Assembly: GCF_001865065.1 (NCBI RefSeq)
Contig: NZ_MJGN01000011.1
Coordinates: 1 to 64,000 of the forward strand
Direction of reading: 5' to 3'
DNA: 64,000 nt
Source of the DNA: Curtobacterium sp. MCBA15_008
Lineage (GTDB): Bacteria; Actinomycetota; Actinomycetes; Actinomycetales; Microbacteriaceae
Both the position numbers and the translations under genes were made by a program. Positions 57,537 through 64,000 of the stretch are shown piece after piece (position 1 is the first letter of the stretch; every line of letters starts with the position of its first letter). Under the pieces are notes generated by a model that worked only from the letters and a program-made list of their open reading frames with translations, had not been told where the DNA came from and made no database searches.

Positions 57537-58379
57537 ATGATCGTCATCACCGGAGCCACGGGAGCACTCGGCGGCCTCACCACCGACCACCTCCTCGAGC
57601 ACCTCGCCCCGCACGAGCTCGCCGTCGTCGCCCGCGACCCCGCGAAGGCCGAGCGGTTCGCCGCCCGCGGGGTGGAGGTCCGCCACGGCGACTACGCCGA
57701 ACCGGCCACGCTCCCTGCGGCGTTCGCCGGCGCCGACCAGCTCCTCCTCGTGTCGTCGAGCGACCCGAGCGCCGACGCGGTCGCCCTGCACCGCGCGGCC
57801 GTCGACGCCGCCGTGAGCGCCGGCGTCGGACGCGTCCTGTACACGAGCCACCAGGGCGCGGCCCACGGCTCCCCGTTCGGTCCGGGCGCCGACCACGCCG
57901 CGACCGAGGACCTGCTCCACGACTCCGGGCTGCCGTGGACGAGCCTGCGGAACGGCTTCTACGCGCACAGCAGCGCGTGGCTGATGGGTCCGTGGCAGCA
58001 GACCGGTCTCGTGTCCGTGCCCTCCGACGGACCCGTGTCGTGGACCGCTCGAGAGGACGTCGCCGAGGCAGCGGCGCGGATCCTGCTCGCCGACCGCACG
58101 TTCGACGGACCGATCACGCTCACCGCGTCCGCAGCACCCACCTTCGCCGACCTGGCCGGGTACGCCTCCGCGGCCAGCGGTCGACCGGTCGGGTTCGAGG
58201 TCCTCGGCGAGGACGAATGGCTGGACCGCGCCGTCGCCCACGGTCAGGACCCGCACATGGCCGGGTTCCTGCTCGGGATGTACCGGGCAGCGGCGCAGGG
58301 CCTGTTCGCGGGGACCGACCCGCTGCTCGGGGAGATCCTCGGTCGCGAACCGCGCCCGGTGCAGGACCAGATCAGCTGA
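57537..58379 (+). CDS. NmrA/QorB-like NAD(P)H:quinone oxidoreductase
   Basis: This 280-residue atypical SDR has TGATGALGGLTTDHLLEHL as its cofactor loop and VLYTSHQGAAHGS in the active region, close to QorB (YtfG). It likely reduces quinones or similar electrophiles. GGAG precedes the ATG at 57537. It is divergent from a TetR gene. The last eight bases overlap the end of the convergent isomerase gene. Confidence 0.87.
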   Translation: MIVITGATGALGGLTTDHLLEHLAPHELAVVARDPAKAERFAARGVEVRHGDYAEPATLPAAFAGADQLLLVSSSDPSADAVALHRAAVDAAVSAGVGRVLYTSHQGAAHGSPFGPGADHAATEDLLHDSGLPWTSLRNGFYAHSSAWLMGPWQQTGLVSVPSDGPVSWTAREDVAEAAARILLADRTFDGPITLTASAAPTFADLAGYASAASGRPVGFEVLGEDEWLDRAVAHGQDPHMAGFLLGMYRAAAQGLFAGTDPLLGEILGREPRPVQDQIS

Positions 58380-59130
58380 GGTCCACGACCTCGTCGAGGA
58401 TCGTCTCGACGGCAGCCGGGTCGTGCGCGAACCGGCCGAGGAACAGCCCGCCGATCCGCCCCTGGCCACGCGTCAGCAGTCCCGGACCGGCACTGCCCCC
58501 GTAGACGACACGCGAACCGGCCAGCTCGGGTCGCGTCGCGAGGTGCGCCGACAGCCCGGCCAGCACCTCGACGACGTGGTCGTCGGGGGCCGGGGCCGGG
58601 GCGCCGATCGCCCACACCGGCTCGTACGCGACGGTGAGCGGTCCGGCCTGCCCGGCGGCGACCGCCACCGAGACGGCACGGTCGAGCTGCGCCGTCACGT
58701 CCGCGATCGCCTCCGACCTGGAGGCGCGGGTCGCCTCGCCGACGCAGACCAGCGGACGCAGGTGGTTGCGGTACGCCGCGTGCACCTTGCGCGCGACGTC
58801 CTCGTCCGTCTCGTGGAACAGGGAACGCCGCTCGGCGTGGCCGATCTCGACCAGGTCGACCCCGATCTCGCGGAGCTCGGCGCCGGACACCTCGCCCGTG
58901 TACGCCCCCTCGTCGGCCCACGCCAGGTCCTGCGCGCCGAGCAGCACCGGGGCGTCGCCGAGGACCTGCCGGACGGGCACGAGCGCGGGGAACGTCGGGA
59001 TGACGAAGAGCTCGGCCGCACCGGAGCGCACCGCGGGGTGTCGCCGGGCGATGTCCCCGACGGCCGCCGCCCACGACAGGGTGCGGGCGTGCGAGAAGTA
59101 CATCTTGAGCGACACCCCGACGGTGATCAC
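58372..59130 (-). CDS. Triose-phosphate-isomerase family protein (TpiA2/LerI/EryH-like)
   Basis: This 252-residue TIM barrel has the catalytic Lys in VSLKMYFSH (not the NWK of glycolytic TPI), His in EIGHAERRSLF, Glu in AYEPVWAIG and the phosphate loop YGGSAGPGL. The altered N-terminal motif and operon place it with isomerases of erythrulose phosphate (EryH, LerI), although DHAP isomerisation is possible. GTG at 59130 overlaps the kinase stop (GTGA). A copy of the dispersed repeat lies inside it (58715-58731), read as ATRASRS. Confidence 0.85.
   Translation of the reverse strand: MITVGVSLKMYFSHARTLSWAAAVGDIARRHPAVRSGAAELFVIPTFPALVPVRQVLGDAPVLLGAQDLAWADEGAYTGEVSGAELREIGVDLVEIGHAERRSLFHETDEDVARKVHAAYRNHLRPLVCVGEATRASRSEAIADVTAQLDRAVSVAVAAGQAGPLTVAYEPVWAIGAPAPAPDDHVVEVLAGLSAHLATRPELAGSRVVYGGSAGPGLLTRGQGRIGGLFLGRFAHDPAAVETILDEVVDLS
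58715..58731 (+). repeat. Dispersed repeat copy inside the isomerase gene
   Basis: GACCTGGAGGCGCGGGT has the exact 13-mer core. On the coding strand it is read as T-R-A-S-R, a different frame from the copies in the glycosylase and MFS genes. Confidence 0.6.
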
Positions 59131-60833
59131 CGCGCGACCGCCTCCACGATGAGCGCGAACGACACCGCACCCGGGTCGGCCGTGCCGACGGCCTGCTCGG
59201 CGTGCGTGCGGGCGCGGCCCTTCTTCGGCATGAGTGCGGCCGTGCCGTCGGCGGCCTCGCGGGCGGCGGTGACCGCCGCTGCCCAGGCCTCGGGGAGCGC
59301 GGAGCCGGCGTCGACCCGCTCGCGCAGCACGTCGTCGAACGGGACGAGCGCGTCGACCATCGTCTTGTCGCCGGGGACGGCACCGAAGGCGAGGACCGCG
59401 TCGGTGGCGGCGTGCACCGCGTCCGCGACCTGCGCCGACGACGGACGCGACTCGTCGCCGAGGACGCGACCCAGTGCCTCCAGGGCGGCTCCCCAGATCG
59501 CGCCGGACGTGCCACCGGCCTTGTCCGACCAAGCGTCACCGGCGATCCGGAGGACGGATCCTGCTCCGGCTCCGTGCTCGAGGGCGTCGGCAGCGGCGGT
59601 GTCGGCCGCGTGCGCGCCGCGCTGCATGCCGATCCCGTGGTCGCCGTCACCGGCGATCGCGTCGATCCGGCCGAGTTCGTCGGCGTGCTCGTCGATGACG
59701 GCGCGGACGGCTGCCAGGCCGGACGCCACGCGTCCGGCGACCGCTCGCGACTCGTCGCTGGCCGGGCCGATCGCCTCGGCAGCTTCGTCGGCCGAGGCGA
59801 CGGACGGGTCGACCCGCTCCTGCTCGATCGCACCGCCCTTCCGGAACGCCGGGGTGTCCGCGGGCGCTGCCCACAGCTCCTCGAGTTCGTCGTCGAGCCA
59901 GAAGAGCGTCAGCGAGACGCCGGCCATGTCGAAGCTCGTGACGAGTTCCCCGACCTCGGGCTCGACGATGACCACGCCCGCGTCGGCGAGCAGTCGCTGC
60001 ACCGACCGGTAGACGACGAAGAGCTCCTCGTACTTGACGCTGCCGAGGCCGTTGAGGATGGGGACCACCTTCTGGTCGGCGAGCGAGACGCCGTCGGGGA
60101 GCTCGTCGAGGAGCTTCCCGACGAGCAGCTCGGCCAGTCCCTCGGCCGTCGGCACGTCGGTCTCGTCGATCCCGCGTTCGCCGTGGATGCCCATGCCGAT
60201 GGCCATGCGGCCCTCCGGCACCTCGAACAGCGGTTCGTCGGCCCCCGGCAGCGAGCAGCCCGAGAACGCGACGCCGAACGACCGGGTGCGGTCGTTCGCG
60301 CGCTCGGCGATCGCGGTGACCGCCTCGAGGTCGTCGCCACGCTCGGCGGCGGCCCCGGCGACCTTGAAGACGCAGAGGTCACCCGCGATCCCGCGCCGTT
60401 CGTCCGCACGGTCGGCCGGCGCGGAGACGACGTCGTCCGTCACGCGCACGGTCCGGACGGGGATGCCGTCCGCCTCGAGCGTCCGGGCTGCCGCGTCGAA
60501 GTTGAGCACGTCGCCCGCGTAGTTGCCGTAGCTGAGCAGCACGCCCCCGCCGTGCTCGGCCGCCCGCGCCACCCCGGCCACCTGCTGGGCACTCGGGCTG
60601 GCGAACAGGTTGCCCATCGCGGCGCCGGCGGCGAGGCCCGGCCCGACGAGCCCGCCGAACGCGGGGTAGTGGCCGGAGCCACCGCCGATGACCACGGCGA
60701 CGGTCCCCTCGGGGCTGGTCGTGGCCCGCGCGACGCCACCGTGCACCTTCCGCACCCACCGCTCGTTGGCGGCGACGAAGCCGTCGGTGGCCTCGTCCGC
60801 GAAGTCCGCGGGTTCGTTGAACAGTCGGGTCAT
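59127..60833 (-). CDS. DhaK-DhaL fused dihydroxyacetone/erythrulose kinase
   Basis: This 568-residue ATP-dependent kinase joins a DhaK domain (residues 1-330: GGGSGHYPAFGG and the substrate-binding His in MGIHGERG) to a DhaL domain (about 370-568: GDGDHGIGMQRG, KAGGTSGAIWG, DKTMVDAL). It phosphorylates dihydroxyacetone or a tetrulose. The L-erythrulose kinase LerK of mycobacteria has this architecture. ATG at 60833 overlaps the carrier stop; the isomerase gene follows with another overlap. Confidence 0.9.
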   Translation of the reverse strand: MTRLFNEPADFADEATDGFVAANERWVRKVHGGVARATTSPEGTVAVVIGGGSGHYPAFGGLVGPGLAAGAAMGNLFASPSAQQVAGVARAAEHGGGVLLSYGNYAGDVLNFDAAARTLEADGIPVRTVRVTDDVVSAPADRADERRGIAGDLCVFKVAGAAAERGDDLEAVTAIAERANDRTRSFGVAFSGCSLPGADEPLFEVPEGRMAIGMGIHGERGIDETDVPTAEGLAELLVGKLLDELPDGVSLADQKVVPILNGLGSVKYEELFVVYRSVQRLLADAGVVIVEPEVGELVTSFDMAGVSLTLFWLDDELEELWAAPADTPAFRKGGAIEQERVDPSVASADEAAEAIGPASDESRAVAGRVASGLAAVRAVIDEHADELGRIDAIAGDGDHGIGMQRGAHAADTAAADALEHGAGAGSVLRIAGDAWSDKAGGTSGAIWGAALEALGRVLGDESRPSSAQVADAVHAATDAVLAFGAVPGDKTMVDALVPFDDVLRERVDAGSALPEAWAAAVTAAREAADGTAALMPKKGRARTHAEQAVGTADPGAVSFALIVEAVAR

Positions 60834-62221
60834 CGGCTCGTCTCCTTCCGGTCGGCAGTGGCGACGTGCGAGGTGTCGAGCAGCTCGTCCGCCTTCGCCC
60901 CGCGGAAGAACTTCGTGCAGAAGATCATCACCGCGGCCACGAACGCCAGCACCCCGAGCGACACGATGCCGAACGCTCCGCTCTCCGTGGGGACGACCTC
61001 GTTGATGGCGGTGCGCATGATCGGTGCGACGAACCCGCCGAGGTTGCCCAGCGAGTTGATCAGGCCGATGCCCGCGGCCGCCGCGGCACCCGTGAGGAAT
61101 GCCGTCGGGTACGCCCAGGTGATCGGGCCGACGGCCAGGAAGCTCGCGACGGCCAGGGTGATGAACACGATGCCGAGGATCGGCTGCCCGTTCGCGCCGG
61201 CCCACGCCGACCCGAGGATCGACAGGCCGGTGGTGATGTAGAACATGGAGCCCCAGCGACGACGGCGACCGACGGTGTCCGCCCGCGAGCCGACCAGGTA
61301 GCACGCCACCAGACCGACGAGCCACGGGATGGCCGCGACGAGGCCGACCTGCCAGCCGACGTCCTGCCCGAGCAGCGCGGAGACCTGCTGCGGCAGGTAG
61401 AACGTCGTGCCGTACACGGCGACCTGCAGGCAGAAGTAGATGATCGTGAAGTACCAGACGCGGCCGCTGGCCATCGCCTTCCAGATGCCCGTCGGGCCGT
61501 CCTCGCTGCGCGCCGTGTCCTCACGCTCCATGGCCGCGGTGAGGGACTGCTTCTCCCCCGGCTCCAGCCACTTCGCCTGCTGTGGACTGTTCGTCAGGAA
61601 CACGAGCGCGGCGATGCCCGCCAGCACGGCGAGGATGCCCTCCCCCGCGAACATGACCTGCCAGCCGTGGAACGGGGTGGCCTGGTCGCCGAAGCTGATG
61701 AGGCCGCCGGACAGCGGTGCGCCGATCATCTGCGAGAACGGCTGCGCCAGGTAGAAGATCGCGAACATCCGCACGCGGACCTTGTTCGGGAACCACTCGG
61801 ACAGGTACATGATCACGCCCGGGAACAGCCCCGCCTCGGTCACACCGAGGATGAACCGCAGGATAATGAACATCGTGTCGTTCGTCGTGAAGGCGAACAG
61901 GGCGGCGACGATGCCCCACGTGACGGCGATGCGGGCGAGCCAGAAGCGCGCCCCGAACCGCTTGAGCAGCAGGTTCGACGGGATCTCGAAGATCGCGTAG
62001 CCGATGAAGAAGATGCCGGCGCCGAGCGCGAAGGCCGCGTCGGAGATGCCGCGGTCGACGCTGAGCGCCTCCTCCGCGAAGCCGACGTTGGTGCGGTCGA
62101 GGAAGGCGACGAAGTACAGGATGACGAGCATCGGCATCAGGTGCTTGGTCGCCTTGCCGATGGCGGACTTCAGGCCGGGGTCGTTCGTCGACCCGAGCGC
62201 TGGTGCAGGGGGAAGTGACAC
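60830..62221 (-). CDS. MFS transporter of the anion:cation symporter (ACS) family
   Basis: This 463-residue carrier has FLDRTNVGFA, SNLLLKRFGARFWLARI and GVTEAGLFPGVIMYLSEWFP, the ACS-family fingerprint. ACS carriers take up organic anions such as sugar acids, so this operon probably handles an acidic sugar. GTG at 62221 has AAGGAG 9 nt upstream. The stop overlaps the kinase start. Confidence 0.88.
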   Translation of the reverse strand: MSLPPAPALGSTNDPGLKSAIGKATKHLMPMLVILYFVAFLDRTNVGFAEEALSVDRGISDAAFALGAGIFFIGYAIFEIPSNLLLKRFGARFWLARIAVTWGIVAALFAFTTNDTMFIILRFILGVTEAGLFPGVIMYLSEWFPNKVRVRMFAIFYLAQPFSQMIGAPLSGGLISFGDQATPFHGWQVMFAGEGILAVLAGIAALVFLTNSPQQAKWLEPGEKQSLTAAMEREDTARSEDGPTGIWKAMASGRVWYFTIIYFCLQVAVYGTTFYLPQQVSALLGQDVGWQVGLVAAIPWLVGLVACYLVGSRADTVGRRRRWGSMFYITTGLSILGSAWAGANGQPILGIVFITLAVASFLAVGPITWAYPTAFLTGAAAAAGIGLINSLGNLGGFVAPIMRTAINEVVPTESGAFGIVSLGVLAFVAAVMIFCTKFFRGAKADELLDTSHVATADRKETSR

Positions 62222-62341
62222 GGGGTTCGCTCCTTTGCGAGCACGGTGCGGTTGCAGGGGCGTCCGTCGGCTGGTCGGCCGGCCGGACGGGAGGCACGGA
62301 TCGCGTCGCGCGTTCGGCGCACGGTCCGCAGGCGGCCGGGC

Positions 62342-63103
62342 CTAGTGCATGTACAGGCCGCCGTCGACGTTGAGGGTCTGACCGGTGACGAACCCGGCGT
62401 CCTCGCTGATCAGGTAGGCGATCGCGGCGGCGATGTCGCGCGGGGTGCCGATGCGGGGCAGGACCCCGTCGGCGGCCATCTCGGCCTTCCGCTCCTCGGA
62501 GAGGGTTCCGCCCATGATGTCGGTGTCGATCGGTCCCGGAGCGATCGCGTTCACGGTCACGCCCTTCGGTCCGAGCTCACGGGCGAGGCCGCGGGTGAGG
62601 CCGATCACGCCGGCCTTCGCCACCGTGTACGGCGTCTTGCTGAACGTGCCGCCGCCGCGCTGCGCGGAGACGGACGACAGGTTGACGATGCGCCCGTACC
62701 CGTTCCGCACCATCGACTCCGCCGCGCGCAGGCTCGCGAAGTGCACGCCGTCGAGGTTGATCGACAGCACGCGGTGCCACTCCCCCTCGGGCAGGTCGAG
62801 GTAGGCGTGCGCCGAGGACACCCCGGCCAGGTTCACGAGCGCGGTCACCGGTGGCAGCTGCGACTCGATCGTGTCGAACGCCGCACGGACGGCGGACTCG
62901 TCGGCGACGTTCGCGCCCGCGCCGACGGCCTGCACGCCGTACTGGTCGCGGAGCTCGGCGGCGACGGCCTCGCTCGCCGCTTGGTCGAGGTCGATGACGC
63001 CCACGTTCCACCCGGCCTCGGCGAGGTGGTGGGCGGTCGCGCGGCCGATCCCCCGCGGTGAGGCGGCGCCGGTGAGGACGACGGTGCGGTCCTGGTTGCT
63101 CAT
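62342..63103 (-). CDS. SDR family oxidoreductase (catabolic operon)
   Basis: This 253-residue classical SDR has TGAASPRGIGRATAHHL, the Ser in NLSSVSAQ and Tyr/Lys in PYTVAKAG, plus the lid NAIAPGPIDTDIMGG. It probably oxidises a hydroxyl of the operon's sugar acid or polyol. ATG at 63103 follows the upstream gene by 11 bp; the downstream carrier is 120 bp away. Confidence 0.88.
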   Translation of the reverse strand: MSNQDRTVVLTGAASPRGIGRATAHHLAEAGWNVGVIDLDQAASEAVAAELRDQYGVQAVGAGANVADESAVRAAFDTIESQLPPVTALVNLAGVSSAHAYLDLPEGEWHRVLSINLDGVHFASLRAAESMVRNGYGRIVNLSSVSAQRGGGTFSKTPYTVAKAGVIGLTRGLARELGPKGVTVNAIAPGPIDTDIMGGTLSEERKAEMAADGVLPRIGTPRDIAAAIAYLISEDAGFVTGQTLNVDGGLYMH

Positions 63104-63114
63104 GCTCGTCCCCC

Positions 63115-64000
63115 TCAGTGGATCGGCGCCGGGCCGAGGTCGTCGAGGAGCTTCTGCATCGCGACGTAGGCCTTGTTGCGGTAGGCGACGAGTTCCGGCG
63201 TGCGGTCGGCCGGCACCTCGAGGTAGCCCGCGCCGGACTTCGTGCCGAGCTCGCCGGCGTCGACGTGCTGCTGCAGCGAGGCCGGGGTCGCGAAGCGCTC
63301 GGGCCACCGGGTCTGCAGCGACTCGAAGCAGAACGCGTAGACGTCGAGGCCGGCCATGTCGGCGATCGCGAACGGGCCGAAGAACGGCAGGCGGAAGCCG
63401 AAGGTCGTGCGGACGATCGTGTCGATGTCGTCGGGGCTGGCGATGCCCTCGTCGACGATCTTGGTCGCCTCCTCGAACAGCGCGTACTGCAGGCGGTTCA
63501 GGACGAAGCCGGTCGAGTCCTTCACGCGGGCGGACTGCTTGCCGGTCGCCGCGACGACGGCTTCGCCGACCTGGATCGCGTGCTCGCCGGTGGTGGGGTG
63601 CGGGATGAGCTCGACGCCGGGGATGAACGGCGCGGGGTTCGAGAAGTGCACCCCGAGGAAGCGTTCCGGGCCGGTGACGGCCTCGGCGAGGGACTCGATG
63701 AGGATCGTCGACGTGTTCGAGCCGATCACCGCGTCCGGACGGGCTGCCTCGCTGATCCGCCGGAGGGTGGCGTGCTTGATCTCGAGCTTCTCCGGCACTG
63801 CCTCCTCGATGAAGTCGGCCTGCGCGACCGCTTCCTCGATGGACTCGGCGGCGCTGAGGTGCGCACGCACGCGCTCGACGGCGTCCTCGGGGAAGAGCCC
63901 GTCGGCGACGAACTGCTCGGTCTCCCCGATCAGCCGCGCGAGGTTCTGCTGCGCGATCTCCGCCGAGACGTCGGCGATGCGGACGGTGTGGCCGGCGAGG
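63115..64000 (-). CDS. 3-hydroxyacyl-CoA-dehydrogenase-like / L-gulonate 3-dehydrogenase-like enzyme, 5' end beyond the window
   Basis: About 294 C-terminal residues are visible; the start lies past 64000. The NAD domain shows EEAVPEKLEIKHATL and GSNTSTILIESLAE. The C-terminal helical domain has VLNRLQYALFEEATKIVDEG and ends with the family pattern GELGTKSGAGYLE. Members act on 3-hydroxyacyl-CoA, carnitine or 3-hydroxy sugar acids such as L-gulonate. In this operon, oxidation of a sugar acid at C3 seems more likely (inference). Confidence 0.85.
   Translation of the reverse strand, partial: LAGHTVRIADVSAEIAQQNLARLIGETEQFVADGLFPEDAVERVRAHLSAAESIEEAVAQADFIEEAVPEKLEIKHATLRRISEAARPDAVIGSNTSTILIESLAEAVTGPERFLGVHFSNPAPFIPGVELIPHPTTGEHAIQVGEAVVAATGKQSARVKDSTGFVLNRLQYALFEEATKIVDEGIASPDDIDTIVRTTFGFRLPFFGPFAIADMAGLDVYAFCFESLQTRWPERFATPASLQQHVDAGELGTKSGAGYLEVPADRTPELVAYRNKAYVAMQKLLDDLGPAPIH

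Overview
This is a chromosomal window from a GC-rich (about 70% by eye) actinobacterium, most likely a member of the Microbacteriaceae and plausibly Curtobacterium or a close relative. The lineage call rests on a complete coproporphyrin-dependent haem set, a NucS mismatch endonuclease, a YtxH / Holin-X / DUF3618 trio, a CIRCE plus HAIR heat-shock promoter, an LAxTG-type sorting signal and very frequent ATGA/GTGA gene overlaps. No rRNA, tRNA, CRISPR array, transposase or prophage was seen, and most of the window reads as ordinary chromosome.

Layout. 1-9.7 kb: end of a secreted protein, an epimerase-like protein, an AlkA-type glycosylase, 6-phosphofructokinase, an AcuI/YhdH reductase, a GntR-like regulator translationally coupled to a double-module relative and an ABC ATPase, an MFS exporter and a Pro/Gln-rich membrane protein. 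9.8-21 kb: haem biosynthesis. hemE, hemY, hemQ, hemH, hemC, hemD, hemB and hemL lie on the minus strand, nearly all with 4-base overlaps, and hemA is divergent. A three-gene envelope cassette is inserted between hemY and hemQ. hemD has no recognisable start codon and follows the hemC stop in the same frame. 21-32.4 kb: NUDIX, an SDIPGE-repeat protein, a lipoprotein, GNAT, a kinase-like protein, a beta-lactamase-like protein, an M13 peptidase, a wall-anchored protein, a uracil permease, MATE and a flippase.

32.4-33.8 kb is a disordered patch with a truncated nucleotidyltransferase-like gene and two hairpins. 33.8-46.7 kb: a LacI regulator divergent from an MFS carrier across a perfect 18-bp palindrome, nucS, a HAD phosphatase with a CynX-type carrier, an NmrA-like protein, a P-loop kinase with a rearranged upstream region, NUDIX, TetR, an esterase, a second MFS carrier, and a sugar isomerase / Gfo-Idh-MocA pair. 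46.7-54.5 kb: TetR, MarR with a 60-aa partner, a GH6 cellulase, and a stress block (hsp20 with a small membrane protein; divergent Mn-catalase and SDR), then a secreted protein with two Cys-rich repeats. 54.5-64 kb: a NarL-type two-component system, TetR divergent from an NmrA-like reductase, and a minus-strand catabolic operon (3-hydroxyacyl-CoA-dehydrogenase-like enzyme, SDR, ACS-family carrier, DhaK-DhaL kinase, TIM-like isomerase) that looks built to turn a sugar acid into a triose or tetrulose phosphate.

Window-wide patterns. A short element with core CCTGGAGGCGCGG recurs at least seven times exactly, plus several variants. It lies mostly between genes, in inverted pairs that form hairpins, and also inside genes in different reading frames. 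Many genes also start 6-8 nt after a TAnnnT-like hexamer with no Shine-Dalgarno sequence, indicating widespread leaderless transcripts.
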